Counted from the stretch's first letter, positions 17,189-26,843 are shown. The stretch: DNA of 64,000 nucleotides from Paenibacillus rhizophilus (GCF_003854965.1 NZ_RQPI01000001.1:62001-126000), one strand, 5' to 3'. Numbers and translations are program-made. The notes: generated from the sequence alone by a model not told the origin.

Positions 17189-17256
17189 TCCGGGTAAAAA
17201 GGTACTAGGAGGCTTGAAGCGGCGAGATACAGGGCCGTGCGCGACCAAAAAACATG

Positions 17257-17265
17257 TGATATAAT
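17257..17265 (+). promoter_or_regulatory. Extended -10 box upstream of hepS
   Basis: TGA-TATAAT, a full -10 with TG extension, 57 nt before hepS. No -35 match. Confidence 0.5.
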
Positions 17266-17321
17266 AGACAAGATTGTGAACAAAAAGATCGGTCATACTT
17301 TAAATTGGCTCGGAGGCTCAA

Positions 17322-18188
17322 ATGAAACCGTACCGCATACCGCAACTGGCTAAATCTTATACGGACTACGACATGATTCAGCGGCATACGGAGCTGCCGC
17401 CATTTCCGGATGCCCGGGGATCGTTGTTATATATATTTCTGAACCATGGCGCTGCCCGGCAGCCTGATGCAGAGCTGTATACGCTCGTTACAGCCCTTGT
17501 CCAGCTGGGACTGGATACCCATGAGTCGATTGACCTTCCGGCCGGCTCTTCAGGAGAGGACGCCATGCGCCCGCGGCAGCTGAAGGTGCTGGCGGGAGAT
17601 TATTTCAGCAGCTGGTTTTACCATCTTTTGGCCAAGAGCGGCGAGATCGGAATCATCGGTTCCTTAAGCTCGGCTATCGCTGAATTTAATGTTCTTAAAG
17701 CCCAGCTGTATAGTAAGGCACAAGAGCTGATGCTTACGGCTGAAGCCTATTTGCAGGCTATGGTGCAGCTGAATATGCGGCTGTTCCGTTCATTTACGCC
17801 CCTGATCGATCATCGGCTGGCCGACCCTTGGCAGAATCTGCTGTACGAGTTCAGCCGGTGCGAGACGGTGGTGCTGGAGCTGAAGCGGGGAGCATCCCCT
17901 GCCGAAGCGCTGAACGGATTCTGCTATTGGCATCTGCTGGAGGCTGGCAACGAGGACGAGAGACGGCAGCTTCGGGAACGGAAGTTCGAGCTTACAGACT
18001 GGAAGAAGCTGAAGATGAAGTATAAATGTGATTCCCTGCTGACGGACAAGCTGCACCAGGCGTTGGATTCCATTCAGGGAATTATTCAGGACCTCAGGGA
18101 CGAAAGCCTGACCCGCGAGCTGCGGGCGGCGCTCGACCGCTTCCTTTTGCAGTCGAAAATTACAGGACAAGCTGCGGGGGAGGCATAG
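17322..18188 (+). CDS. hepS: Heptaprenyl diphosphate synthase component I
   Basis: 288 residues, helical, with no DDxxD motif, as expected for the small non-catalytic subunit (GerCA/HepS). The family signature is DYFSSWFYHLLAKSGEIGIIGSLSSAIAEFN. It pairs with HepT (21272-22240) to make the C35 side chain of menaquinone-7. CGGAGG precedes the ATG. Order hepS-menG-...-hepT as in B. subtilis, but with three extra genes in between. Confidence 0.88.
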   Translation: MKPYRIPQLAKSYTDYDMIQRHTELPPFPDARGSLLYIFLNHGAARQPDAELYTLVTALVQLGLDTHESIDLPAGSSGEDAMRPRQLKVLAGDYFSSWFYHLLAKSGEIGIIGSLSSAIAEFNVLKAQLYSKAQELMLTAEAYLQAMVQLNMRLFRSFTPLIDHRLADPWQNLLYEFSRCETVVLELKRGASPAEALNGFCYWHLLEAGNEDERRQLRERKFELTDWKKLKMKYKCDSLLTDKLHQALDSIQGIIQDLRDESLTRELRAALDRFLLQSKITGQAAGEA

Positions 18189-18196
18189 GATATTCC

Positions 18197-18943
18197 ATGA
18201 ATAAGTCAACGATAACCGGCGATAACGGAATCAAGCCGAAGGAACAGTATGTACATTCCGTATTTGAGAAAATCGCCGGAAAGTACGATACGATGAACGA
18301 TATTCTCAGCTTCAGGCGTCATAAGTCCTGGAGGCAATTCGCCATGGACAAAATGGCGATGCGCCCCGGCGACACCGCCGTCGATTTATGCTGCGGCACC
18401 TGCGACTGGAGCATTGCACTGGCGGAGAAGAGCGAGACCGGCGACGTCATCGGTCTTGATTTCAGCGAGGGCATGCTTGCCGTAGGCCGCCGCAAGGTAG
18501 AGGAGCGGGGGCTCGACGAGCGGATTACGCTTGTTCAGGGCAACGCGATGAATCTGCCATTCGGAGACTGCTCCTTCAATTACGCGACGATCGGCTTCGG
18601 TCTTCGCAACGTGCCCGATCCCGTTCAGGTGCTTCGCGAAATGAAGCGCGTTGTGAAACCCGGAGGGATGGTCGTCTGCCTGGAATTGTCCAAACCGACG
18701 GTACAGCCATTCAAGGGCATTTATTATTTCTATTTCAGACGGATGCTCCCGCTGCTCGGCAAGCTGTTCGCGAAGAGCTATGAGCAGTACAAATGGCTTC
18801 CCGAATCGCTTGCACTGTTTCCGGACCGAAAGCAGCTGGAGCAGATTTTCCGTGAAACCGGCCTAGAAAGCGTAGAATCGTTCCCCTTGACAGGAGGCAT
18901 CGCGGCATTACACATTGGGCTCAAGGAGAATGGGGATGTTTAA
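18197..18943 (+). CDS. menG: Demethylmenaquinone methyltransferase
   Basis: 248 residues. The SAM-binding loop VDLCCGTCDWSIALA, the FxKIAGKYDTMN start motif and GFGLRNVPD identify UbiE/MenG, which methylates demethylmenaquinone in the last step of the pathway. It starts 8 nt after hepS and overlaps the next gene by 8 nt. Confidence 0.95.
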   Translation: MNKSTITGDNGIKPKEQYVHSVFEKIAGKYDTMNDILSFRRHKSWRQFAMDKMAMRPGDTAVDLCCGTCDWSIALAEKSETGDVIGLDFSEGMLAVGRRKVEERGLDERITLVQGNAMNLPFGDCSFNYATIGFGLRNVPDPVQVLREMKRVVKPGGMVVCLELSKPTVQPFKGIYYFYFRRMLPLLGKLFAKSYEQYKWLPESLALFPDRKQLEQIFRETGLESVESFPLTGGIAALHIGLKENGDV

Positions 18944-19811
18944 GAAAATCGGTATTTTTCTGCAGATGATCAAGTTTGAACACACGGTCTTTGCCCTTCC
19001 GTTTGCATTTATGGGCGCATTGCTTGGCTCGATGGTCATGTCCGGTTCACTGCCTTCCTGGCGGGACATCGGCTGGATCATCATTGCCATGTTCGGTGCG
19101 CGTAGCGCTGCGATGGGCTTAAACCGGCTGATTGACCGCGTAAGCGACGCCAAAAATCCGCGTACGGCCAAAAGAGCCATTCCTGCGGGACTGCTGAAGG
19201 CGGGGGAAGTGATTGTTTTTATCGCCTTTTCCTTCTTCCTGCTGTTCTGGGCCGCTTTCAAGCTGAATCCGCTGTCGGCCAAACTGCTGCCCATCGCGGT
19301 CTTTCTTTTAGTGTTTTATTCTTTTACCAAGCGTTTCACCTGGGCTTGTCATCTGATACTCGGCCTGACGATCGCGCTTGCACCGCTTGGGGGGTGGGTT
19401 GCGGTCACCGGCAAGGTGGACTTGACCGCAATGGTGTTTTATTTCACCATCATGTTCTGGACGGCCGGCTTTGACGTCATTTATTCTTGCCAGGATGTCG
19501 AGTTCGACAAGAAGGAAGGGCTGCGCTCCATTCCGGTCCGTTTCGGCGTCGCGGGAGCGCTTAAGATCGCCAAGGTGTTTCATATCCTGACCGGTCTTGG
19601 TTTTATATCGCTACTGTTTATGGCCCATTTGAGCTGGTGGTATATCGTTGGTATGGTGATCGCTTATATTATTTTGTTCTATGAGCACCATATTGTTTCT
19701 CCGAACGATTTAAGCCGTCTGCAAACGGCGTTTTTTACGATGAACGGGGTGCTCAGCATCGTGGTGTTTTCTTTTACTTTGATTGACTTGGTGGTGCAGA
19801 CTTACAAATGA
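18936..19811 (+). CDS. mqnP: UbiA-type prenyltransferase, probable MqnP
   Basis: 291 residues from the ATG at 18936 (AAGGAG 7 nt upstream; the ATG at 18930 is too close). Several membrane segments are seen with two Asp-rich motifs, NRLIDRVSDAKNPRT and DVIYSCQDVEFDKKEG, that bind Mg and prenyl diphosphate. The nearest described group is 4-hydroxybenzoate/1,4-dihydroxy-6-naphthoate polyprenyltransferase. With mqnA and ubiX beside it and no men genes here, MqnP of the futalosine pathway is the best reading. The substrate is inferred from context. Confidence 0.85.
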   Translation: MFKKIGIFLQMIKFEHTVFALPFAFMGALLGSMVMSGSLPSWRDIGWIIIAMFGARSAAMGLNRLIDRVSDAKNPRTAKRAIPAGLLKAGEVIVFIAFSFFLLFWAAFKLNPLSAKLLPIAVFLLVFYSFTKRFTWACHLILGLTIALAPLGGWVAVTGKVDLTAMVFYFTIMFWTAGFDVIYSCQDVEFDKKEGLRSIPVRFGVAGALKIAKVFHILTGLGFISLLFMAHLSWWYIVGMVIAYIILFYEHHIVSPNDLSRLQTAFFTMNGVLSIVVFSFTLIDLVVQTYK

Positions 19812-20410
19812 GCAATTCTAGCTCCAAAGGCTTCGTTGTAGGCATTACGGGGGCCAGCGGCGCAATCTATGGCATACGCCTGACGGAAACGCTGCTGTCG
19901 CTCGGCCGTACGGTGCATCTCGTTATAAGCAATGCGGGCTGGCGCGTTCTCAAAGAAGAGCTGGGCTGGAACGTCTCGGACCGGGAGGGCGTTCTGAATG
20001 AACAGTTCAGAGGCCGTCCCGGTTCTCTGTTCTATCATCCCGTCGCCAATATTGGCGCTTCCATTGCAAGCGGCTCCTTTCGTACGGAAGGAATGATCAT
20101 TATGCCTTGTTCCATGGGAACGCTCTCGGCCGTGGCGAACGGCTCGTCCGACAATTTGATGACCCGCGCCGCAGACGTGATGCTGAAGGAAGGACGTACG
20201 CTTGTGCTGGTGCCGCGGGAGACACCGCTGCATGCGATACATTTGGAAAATATGCTGAAGCTGTCCCGGCTCGGCGTGCGCATCATTCCGGCTATGCCGG
20301 CTTTTTATTTCGGGCCGCAAACTATGGACGACCTGATCAACTTCATGGTTGGAAAGGTGCTGGACAGCTTCGGAATCGATCACGCTTTATTTCGCAGATG
20401 GGGGGAGTGA
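19808..20410 (+). CDS. ubiX: Flavin prenyltransferase UbiX
   Basis: 200 residues. GITGASGAIYGIRL (FMN-binding, residues 9-22) and VPRETPLHAIHLENMLKL near the C-terminal half are family hallmarks. UbiX attaches dimethylallyl to FMN and makes prFMN for UbiD-type decarboxylases. In the futalosine route such a decarboxylase acts on a naphthoate intermediate; no ubiD is in the window. The start ATG overlaps the mqnP stop. Confidence 0.93.
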   Translation: MSNSSSKGFVVGITGASGAIYGIRLTETLLSLGRTVHLVISNAGWRVLKEELGWNVSDREGVLNEQFRGRPGSLFYHPVANIGASIASGSFRTEGMIIMPCSMGTLSAVANGSSDNLMTRAADVMLKEGRTLVLVPRETPLHAIHLENMLKLSRLGVRIIPAMPAFYFGPQTMDDLINFMVGKVLDSFGIDHALFRRWGE

Positions 20411-20414
20411 CCAC

Positions 20415-21275
20415 ATGAAGAGCGGCCGTCCTGCCATAATCGGCAAAATCAGCTATACCAATTCATGGCCCGTTTTTTATAACTTTGATCCGTCGGTTCT
20501 TTCGTTTCCGGCGCGGATGGTAAGCGAGGTGCCCTCCGTGCTGAACCGCGGCATGGCCAGCGGAGACATCGATGTCGGGGCGCTCTCTTCCTTTGCCTTT
20601 GCCGAGGCCAGCGACAGGCTGCTGCTGCTGCCGGATCTGTCCGTCAGCTCGGACGGTCCCGTGGGGTCGATTTTTCTCTTCTCGAAGGGAACGGTTGAAG
20701 AAGCGGCGAAAGGTACAATCGCCGTAACGAACACGTCGGCTACCTCGGTGAACCTGCTGAAAATATTGCTGGAAAAGGCTGTGGGCGGAAAGCCGGAATA
20801 CATAAGCGCCGAGCCGGATCTGGAACAGATGATGGAACGGGCCGATGCTTGTCTCCTGATCGGCGATCACGCCATTCGGGCATTGTGGCAGAACAATAAT
20901 TATACGGTCACCGATCTGGGCAAGCTCTGGAAGAAGTGGACGGGGTTCGGGATGACCTTTGCGGTATGGGCGGTAAGCCGGAAATCGGCGCGTGAGGTGC
21001 CGGAGGCGATCGGCGAAATTTACAGAGCCTTCGCGGAGAGCAAGCGGCGCGGATTAAAAAATCTGGAGCCGGTTGTCATGGAAGCCTGCGGCCGGATCGG
21101 GGGCACTCCCGAGTACTGGTACGGATATTTCCGCAATTTATGTTATGATTTTGGAGAAAGGCAGCAGGAAGGTCTGAATCTCTATTTCCGCTACGCCTAC
21201 GAAATGGGACTGCTGCCCCGGAAGGTGAAAATGGAGTTTTGGAGCGATAATCTGTTGACACGGGTGAAGGAATGA
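20415..21275 (+). CDS. mqnA: Chorismate dehydratase MqnA
   Basis: 286 residues from the ATG at 20415, with GGGGGAGTGA upstream. IGKISYTNSWPVFYNF at the N-terminus, the EVPSVLNRGMASGDIDVGALSSFAFAEA stretch and LLIGDHAIRA are typical of MqnA, a periplasmic-binding-protein-like fold. The enzyme turns chorismate into 3-enolpyruvyl-benzoate, the first committed step of the futalosine menaquinone route. It overlaps hepT by 4 nt. Confidence 0.9.
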   Translation: MKSGRPAIIGKISYTNSWPVFYNFDPSVLSFPARMVSEVPSVLNRGMASGDIDVGALSSFAFAEASDRLLLLPDLSVSSDGPVGSIFLFSKGTVEEAAKGTIAVTNTSATSVNLLKILLEKAVGGKPEYISAEPDLEQMMERADACLLIGDHAIRALWQNNNYTVTDLGKLWKKWTGFGMTFAVWAVSRKSAREVPEAIGEIYRAFAESKRRGLKNLEPVVMEACGRIGGTPEYWYGYFRNLCYDFGERQQEGLNLYFRYAYEMGLLPRKVKMEFWSDNLLTRVKE

Positions 21276-22240
21276 AACGACTGCAAATGTTCGGCCTGCT
21301 GAATAAGGATATGGAAGTTCTTGAAAAGGAGCTGTACCTCAGCGTACAGGGAGACGATCATCTGCTTACGGAAACGTCGCTGCACCTGCTGAAAGCCGGC
21401 GGCAAACGGCTGCGTCCCGTATTTGTGCTGATGGGCGGCAAATTCGGCACTTACGATCTCGGTAAGCTGAAGCGGGTCGCCATTCCCCTGGAGCTGATTC
21501 ACAGCGCTTCCCTGGTCCACGACGATGTCATCGACGATGCCGATACGCGGCGCGGCGAGCCGACCGTCAAGGCCAAGTGGGGCGACAAAATCGCGATGTA
21601 TACCGGCGATTATATCTATGCCAAGGCTTTGACCATAACGGCGGAGCTGCCGAATCCGCTTATCCATCAGATTCTCTCCAAGGCGATGGTGGAGATGTCG
21701 ATCGGCGAAATGGAGCAAATCCGCGATTTCTTCAACAGCGGCCAGAGCGTCCGCCATTATTTGCGCAGGATACGGCGTAAAACTGCGCTGCTCATCGCCA
21801 TCAGCTGCCAGCTTGGAGCGTTGGCAGCCGACGCGGAGCCGGAGGTCGCCCGGCAGCTCTATAATTACGGCTACAATGTGGGGATGGCTTTCCAAATCGG
21901 CGACGATCTGCTTGATCTGAGGGGAACGGAGAAGCAGATCGGCAAACCGCCGGGCAGCGATATGCGCCAGGGCAATATTACTCTGCCGGTCATCTACACG
22001 ATGGAGGACGACCGTCTGCGCGGCTCTCTTCTGGACGAACTGAAGATGATCCGGGAAGGGAGCGCCGGGGTAGGGCGGGCTATCGATCTGATTCTCTCCG
22101 GAGACGGAATATCCCGGGCGGAGCAGCTGGCCTCGCGTTATATCGACAAGGCTCTGGCGGCGCTGGATCACCTGCCGAACAACCGCACGAAGGGCAATTT
22201 GCGTGACATCGCCTATTTTGTGACCGGCAGAAAGTACTGA
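21272..22240 (+). CDS. hepT: Heptaprenyl diphosphate synthase component II
   Basis: 322 residues. First Asp-rich motif DDVID at 84-88 and second GDDLLDL near residue 210. GGKRLRP at 43-49 binds isopentenyl diphosphate. It is the catalytic subunit of the two-part HepS/HepT synthase. Last gene of the quinone operon. Confidence 0.93.
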   Translation: MKRLQMFGLLNKDMEVLEKELYLSVQGDDHLLTETSLHLLKAGGKRLRPVFVLMGGKFGTYDLGKLKRVAIPLELIHSASLVHDDVIDDADTRRGEPTVKAKWGDKIAMYTGDYIYAKALTITAELPNPLIHQILSKAMVEMSIGEMEQIRDFFNSGQSVRHYLRRIRRKTALLIAISCQLGALAADAEPEVARQLYNYGYNVGMAFQIGDDLLDLRGTEKQIGKPPGSDMRQGNITLPVIYTMEDDRLRGSLLDELKMIREGSAGVGRAIDLILSGDGISRAEQLASRYIDKALAALDHLPNNRTKGNLRDIAYFVTGRKY

Positions 22241-22263
22241 CAAAGGGGCAAGACTTAAAGTAC

Positions 22264-22281
22264 GGCATTTTGTAAAATGCC
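22264..22281. repeat. Perfect inverted repeat between hepT and ndk
   Basis: GGCATTTT-GT-AAAATGCC, 8-bp arms, no T tract behind it. Either a terminator remnant or a protein-binding dyad. Confidence 0.45.
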
Positions 22282-22359
22282 CGGTTAACAGCCGTCTCCG
22301 ATTTTGGTAAGATATCGTAAAAGACCATCATTCGTAAGGGAAAATGGAGAGTGAACCCT

Positions 22360-22803
22360 ATGGAAAAGACGTATTTGATGATCAAGCCTGACGGCGTGCA
22401 GCGCGGACTAATCGGCCGCATTGTAGCGCGTTTGGAGGACAAAGGCTTTAAGCTAGTTGCCGCCAAGCTCATTACGATAACCGAGGAGCAGGCCAAGCGG
22501 CATTATGCGGAACATGAGGGCAAAGATTTTTTCCCCGATCTTGTCTCTTTTATTATTTCGGGCCCCGTTTTTGCCATGGTCTGGGAAGGCGATGACGTAA
22601 TCGCCCTGTCAAGGCTGCTGATTGGCAAGACAAAGGTGGGCGAAGCGCTTCCGGGTACGATCCGCGGGGATTTTGCCAGCCACACGCCGCTCAATCTCAT
22701 TCACGGTTCCGACTCTCCCGAGAGCGCAGCAAGAGAAATTGCCAACTTTTTCGCTCCCAAGGAACTGAATGATTATAACAAGGACATTGCGGCCTGGATC
22801 TGA
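22360..22803 (+). CDS. ndk: Nucleoside diphosphate kinase
   Basis: 147 residues. The phospho-acceptor His115 lies in NLIHGSDS, and [11 protein letters not shown] is the N-terminal hallmark. It equilibrates nucleoside di- and triphosphates. ATG at 22360 with GGAGAG upstream; an in-frame GTG at 22351 is unlikely. Confidence 0.97.
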   Translation: MEKTYLMIKPDGVQRGLIGRIVARLEDKGFKLVAAKLITITEEQAKRHYAEHEGKDFFPDLVSFIISGPVFAMVWEGDDVIALSRLLIGKTKVGEALPGTIRGDFASHTPLNLIHGSDSPESAAREIANFFAPKELNDYNKDIAAWI

Positions 22804-22827
22804 TCCGGACATAAAAGACAGGGGTAG

Positions 22828-23634
22828 ATGAATATGATGCCTGAACGCGAAGCGCCGGCGGCGGATCCTGATTACACAGGATTTATTCACAATGTCAATA
22901 AAAGTACGGGCATCGACCTGTCACAGTACAAGGAAGCCCAGATGAAGCGGCGTCTGACGACTCTTCGCACGAAGAACGGATACCATAGCTTTTCCGATTT
23001 TTTTGCGGCGATGCTGAAAGATAAGGGGCTGTTTTACGAGTTCCTCGACCGGATGACGATCAACGTCTCTGAATTTTGGCGCAACCCGAACCGCTGGGAA
23101 GTGCTGCGCGATCATATTCTGCCCGAGCTGCAGGGAAGCGGCAAAAGGCTGAAGCTGTGGAGTGCGGCCTGTTCCACCGGTGAAGAGCCGTACACGCTCG
23201 CTATGATCCTGTCCGATAAAAAAATACTGTCCCAAACAAGCATTCTGGCGACCGATATCGATGATGGTGCGTTGTCCAAGGCCCAACAGGGGCTTTACCT
23301 GGAACGTTCGCTTAAGGATGTGCCCAAGGATGTGGCCGCGCGTTATTTTTCTCCGGAAGGTCATGTTTTCAGGGTTAGCGGCGATTTGAAAAAAAATATC
23401 GACTTCCGCAAGCAGAACCTGCTGCTGGACAAGTTCGATACCGGATTCGATCTCATTGTCTGCCGAAACGTAATGATTTACTTCACGGAAGAAGCGAAGG
23501 ACAAGTTGTATCACAAATTCTCGGCCAGTCTTCGTCCCGGCGGCTATTTGTTTGTGGGGAGCACGGAGCAGATTTTCACCCCTTCCAAATACGGATTCGA
23601 ATCTACGGAAACCTTCTTTTATCGTAAAAAATAG
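22828..23634 (+). CDS. cheR: Chemotaxis methyltransferase CheR
   Basis: 268 residues. N-terminal helical domain, then the SAM-binding domain with LKLWSAACSTGEEPYTLAM and DLIVCRNVMIYF. It methylates Glu residues of chemoreceptors. It lies between ndk and aroC as in B. subtilis. AGACAGGGG precedes the ATG. Confidence 0.95.
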   Translation: MNMMPEREAPAADPDYTGFIHNVNKSTGIDLSQYKEAQMKRRLTTLRTKNGYHSFSDFFAAMLKDKGLFYEFLDRMTINVSEFWRNPNRWEVLRDHILPELQGSGKRLKLWSAACSTGEEPYTLAMILSDKKILSQTSILATDIDDGALSKAQQGLYLERSLKDVPKDVAARYFSPEGHVFRVSGDLKKNIDFRKQNLLLDKFDTGFDLIVCRNVMIYFTEEAKDKLYHKFSASLRPGGYLFVGSTEQIFTPSKYGFESTETFFYRKK

Positions 23635-23742
23635 CGCCGGCACCGCCGTTGTCCAAATACTTGCAGCGCAAGGTATACTTTCAGCCGCATACAGAGATAC
23701 TGAATGATAGAGTCAGTATGCCAAGCGAAAGGTCGTAAGGAA

Positions 23743-23904
23743 ATGGATAAAAGCAAGGTGATTGACGCATACCGGCGCGGGATCATAACCGTGAGGGAAT
23801 GCGGACAAATTCTCGGTGTGGAGGATGTGCAGCTTCAGCGCCTGCTTCAGCAGGAGGAGAGCAAAGCGTCTTATCCGCGGCAGAATCAGCACGTTGGGGG
23901 ATAA
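23743..23904 (+). CDS. Small conserved-looking helix-turn-helix-like protein
   Basis: 53 residues, MDKSKVIDAYRRGIITVRECGQILGVEDVQLQRLL and a short tail. The AYRRGIITVRECGQILGV pattern resembles a helix-turn-helix in which a resistant helix is followed by a recognition helix. The ribosome site (AAAGG, 10 nt) is modest. A strong terminator follows. Function unknown. Confidence 0.55.
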   Translation: MDKSKVIDAYRRGIITVRECGQILGVEDVQLQRLLQQEESKASYPRQNQHVGG

Positions 23905-23929
23905 GCTCGGCTGCTGCGTGTCCGGCCAT

Positions 23930-23971
23930 AGCGCCGCCCGCTCCTTAAATGGAGTTCGGGCGGCGCTTTTT
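23930..23971 (+). terminator. Strong rho-independent terminator before aroC
   Basis: AGCGCCGCCCG pairs with CGGGCGGCGCT (11 bp) around an inner CTCC/GGAG stem, then TTTTT. Confidence 0.92.
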
Positions 23972-23980
23972 GTTCAGACA

Positions 23981-24012
23981 ATTAAGAATGGATAAGCTTC
24001 GTGCTTTTCTTG
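23981..24012. repeat. Short palindromic repeat, copy C
   Basis: ATTAAGAATGGATAAGC-TTCGT-GCTTTTCTTGT, a degenerate form of the repeat at 5105, 16563 and 40181. It begins 9 nt after the terminator T tract and its right end overlaps the -35 box of aroC. Confidence 0.4.
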
Positions 24013-24039
24013 TCAAAAGGGATTTCCCTATACTATAAT
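24010..24039 (+). promoter_or_regulatory. Sigma-A promoter of aroC-aroB-aroH
   Basis: TTGTCA (24010-24015), 18-nt spacer, TATAAT (24034-24039), 62 nt before the aroC start. Confidence 0.75.
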
Positions 24040-24101
24040 GAGCAAAGGTCATTACGGATTTTAGCAGTTTACAGTTTGAAAGCGCGAAGGGGGAACGCAG
24101 C

Positions 24102-25271
24102 ATGAGTTTACGTTATTTGACGGCTGGGGAGACACACGGTCCCCAGCTTACGGCGATTATCGAGGGTCTGCCCAGCAATCTTACGCTGGATTTTGAACAG
24201 CTTAATTTTCAATTGCAGCGGCGTCAAAAAGGATACGGCCGCGGCCGCCGCATGCAGATCGAGAAAGATACCGCCCAGATTGTCGGCGGGGTGCGCCATG
24301 GCGGCACGACCGGCGCTCCGGTTGCGCTCGTTATAGAAAATAAAGACTGGACGCACTGGAAGAACATCATGAATGTCGAGCCGATTCCAGGCGCGGACGA
24401 GGACAAGCGTCGGGTAAACCGCCCTCGCCCAGGCCATGCGGACCTGAACGGAGGTCTGAAATACAATCTGACCGATTTGCGCAATGTTCTGGAGCGCTCC
24501 AGCGCCCGGGAAACGGCAGCGCGGGTGGCCTGCGGCGCGGTGGCGCGGCAGCTGCTTGAAGCATTTGGAGTGAAGATCGCCGGACAGGTTATCCGGATCG
24601 GCGAAATCGAAGCTCCAGTGAACGACCTGCCGATTGACGAATTGATCGCCCGTACGGAAGAATCCTCGGTCAGAGTCGTGGACAAGGAAACCGAGAAGAA
24701 GATGGAAGCCTACATAGACCAGATCAAGGAAGAAGGCGACTCCATCGGCGGAATCGTGGAATGTATCGTCGAAGGACTTCCTGTCGGCCTTGGAACCTAT
24801 GTGCAGTACGACCGCAAGCTGGACAGCGCCATTGCCGGAGCGGTTATGTCAATCAACGCCTTCAAGGGCGTGGAGATCGGCATCGGCTTCGAAGCGGGCA
24901 AACTGCGCGGCTCCAAAGTGCATGACGAAATCATGTACGATTCCGGCCGCGGATATTACCGGGCGAGCAACCGGCTCGGCGGCTTCGAAGGCGGAATGAC
25001 GAACGGCATGCCGGTGGTGGTGCGCGGAGTGATGAAGCCGATTCCGACGCTCTACAAGCCTTTGCAAAGCGTGGATATCGATACGAAGGAGCCTTTTACC
25101 GCACAGGTGGAACGCTCCGATGCTTGCGCGGTGCCCGCAGCCTGCGTCGTGATGGAAAATGTGGTCGCCTGGGAAATCGCCAAGGCATTCCTGGATAAAT
25201 TTGGCGGGGATTCCATGGAAGAAATCCGGGCCAATTATAATAACTACCTGGCCCAACTGGAGAGCTACTGA
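24102..25271 (+). CDS. aroC: Chorismate synthase
   Basis: 389 residues (the gene called aroF in B. subtilis). Family signatures: [44 protein letters not shown] and ARETAARVA. It converts EPSP to chorismate using reduced FMN. Chorismate feeds AroH and TrpE nearby and also MqnA. GAAGGGGG precedes the ATG. Confidence 0.97.
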   Translation: MSLRYLTAGETHGPQLTAIIEGLPSNLTLDFEQLNFQLQRRQKGYGRGRRMQIEKDTAQIVGGVRHGGTTGAPVALVIENKDWTHWKNIMNVEPIPGADEDKRRVNRPRPGHADLNGGLKYNLTDLRNVLERSSARETAARVACGAVARQLLEAFGVKIAGQVIRIGEIEAPVNDLPIDELIARTEESSVRVVDKETEKKMEAYIDQIKEEGDSIGGIVECIVEGLPVGLGTYVQYDRKLDSAIAGAVMSINAFKGVEIGIGFEAGKLRGSKVHDEIMYDSGRGYYRASNRLGGFEGGMTNGMPVVVRGVMKPIPTLYKPLQSVDIDTKEPFTAQVERSDACAVPAACVVMENVVAWEIAKAFLDKFGGDSMEEIRANYNNYLAQLESY

Positions 25272-25272
25272 T

Positions 25273-26376
25273 ATGCGGAGAATTAAAGTAGCTTTGGGCG
25301 AACGCTCCTATCCGATTGTGATAGGCAGCGGAATTCTGGAGGGCATTGCCGGTCTGTGCGCGGAAGCTGGATTTCCGGTGCGCAGCCCACTGCTGATCGT
25401 CAGCGACAGCGCAGTGGCCCCTTTGTATCTTTCTGATTTGGAGACGCGATTAGAGGCCGGGGGCTACACGGTTGTCAGTCATATCATTCCGTCGGGAGAA
25501 GCCTCGAAATCTCTGACCGTATATGAAGAAGTGATGACGACGGCGATCTCTGCCGGTCTTGACCGGAACTCCGCCGTTTTGGCGCTGGGCGGCGGTGTCG
25601 TCGGCGATCTGGCGGGCTTTGTGGCCGCGACCTATATGCGCGGCATCGGCTTTATGCAGATTCCGACAACGATATTGGCGCATGACAGCAGCGTCGGCGG
25701 TAAGGTGGCGGTAAATCATCCGCTGGCGAAGAATATGATCGGGGCTTTCTACCAGCCGAAAATGGTCGTGTACGACCTGAATACGCTGCTTTCGCTTCCT
25801 CCGCGCCAGGTGCGTTCCGGTTTGGCCGAAGTCATCAAGCACGGACTTATCCTGGACCGCGACTTCGCCTACTGGTGCCGGGATCATGCGGCAGAACTGC
25901 TTGCACTGGACCCGGAAGCGCTCGGCTACGCGCTGGAGCGCGGCTGCGCCATCAAAGCGGATGTGGTCGGCGAGGATGAAAGGGAGCACGGACTTCGCGC
26001 CATTCTGAATCTGGGCCATACGATCGGACATGCCGTTGAAGCGGTGGGAGGCTATGGAACCTTTCTGCACGGCGAAGCCATCTCCATCGGAATGGCGGGC
26101 TCTGCGCTCCTGGCGGCCAAGCTGGGGCGTCCGCGTTCCCTGTACGAGGAGACGGTTTCCCTGCTCGGCGCGCTGGAGCTTCCAACGAGACTGCCGGCGG
26201 AATACAGCGAGGAAGAGATCATCGAAGCTATGATGCATGACAAGAAATTCAAAGAAGGCCGGATAACGTTTATCGTTCCCGACGAGATTGGAGCCGTCAG
26301 CATTGTTAATGGTGTTGAGGAGTCCGCGGTGCGCGAGGTTATCAGGCAGCTTAAAGAGGAGGGAAGCCCATGGTAA
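25273..26376 (+). CDS. aroB: 3-dehydroquinate synthase
   Basis: 367 residues from the ATG at 25273, directly after the aroC stop. ALGGGVVGDLAGFVAATYMRG (NAD binding), the metal-site EVIKHGLI and NLGHTIGHAVE are all present. It makes the first carbocycle of the shikimate pathway. It overlaps aroH by 7 nt. Confidence 0.97.
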   Translation: MRRIKVALGERSYPIVIGSGILEGIAGLCAEAGFPVRSPLLIVSDSAVAPLYLSDLETRLEAGGYTVVSHIIPSGEASKSLTVYEEVMTTAISAGLDRNSAVLALGGGVVGDLAGFVAATYMRGIGFMQIPTTILAHDSSVGGKVAVNHPLAKNMIGAFYQPKMVVYDLNTLLSLPPRQVRSGLAEVIKHGLILDRDFAYWCRDHAAELLALDPEALGYALERGCAIKADVVGEDEREHGLRAILNLGHTIGHAVEAVGGYGTFLHGEAISIGMAGSALLAAKLGRPRSLYEETVSLLGALELPTRLPAEYSEEEIIEAMMHDKKFKEGRITFIVPDEIGAVSIVNGVEESAVREVIRQLKEEGSPW

Positions 26377-26741
26377 ACCGCGGCATTCGCGGAGCGACTA
26401 CCGTCAACCGCAACGAGGAACAGGAAATTTTGCGGGAAACGGTACTGCTGCTGCGGGAAATGGTCGAACGCAATGACATTATCGCCGAAGATATTTGCAG
26501 CGTGTGGATTACGATGACCACTGATCTTGATGCGACCTTCCCGGCGCGGGCGATCCGCGAAATTGAAGGCTGGGAGCTGGTACCGCTGATGTGCTCGACT
26601 GAAATTCCGGTTAAGGGAAGTCTGCCGAAATGCATCCGCCTGATGGTGCAGGTCAATACGGACAAGAGCCAGCGCGATATCCGCCATGTATACCTGAATG
26701 AAGCGCAGAAGCTGCGTCCCGATCTTTCAGAGAGCAAATAG
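26370..26741 (+). CDS. aroH: Chorismate mutase, AroH class
   Basis: 123 residues. RGIRGATTV at the N-terminus, the conserved Arg and Glu in DLDATFPARAIRE, and CIRLMVQVNT mark the trimeric AroH fold. It converts chorismate to prephenate toward Tyr and Phe. It is the last gene before the trp promoter and leader. Confidence 0.95.
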   Translation: MVNRGIRGATTVNRNEEQEILRETVLLLREMVERNDIIAEDICSVWITMTTDLDATFPARAIREIEGWELVPLMCSTEIPVKGSLPKCIRLMVQVNTDKSQRDIRHVYLNEAQKLRPDLSESK

Positions 26742-26803
26742 CAGCAGAAGTTTTATAATAATATAGAACTCGGGGCTTTCCAAATAATTGGTTGTCTCAG
26801 GGG

Positions 26804-26833
26804 TTGTCAATAAGCGTTTGTATCATGTATAGT
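26804..26833 (+). promoter_or_regulatory. Sigma-A promoter of the trp operon
   Basis: TTGTCA (26804-26809), 18-nt spacer, TATAGT (26828-26833). The start point should be near 26840, only a few nt before the TRAP site. Confidence 0.75.
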
Positions 26834-26843
26834 GTTATCAGAC

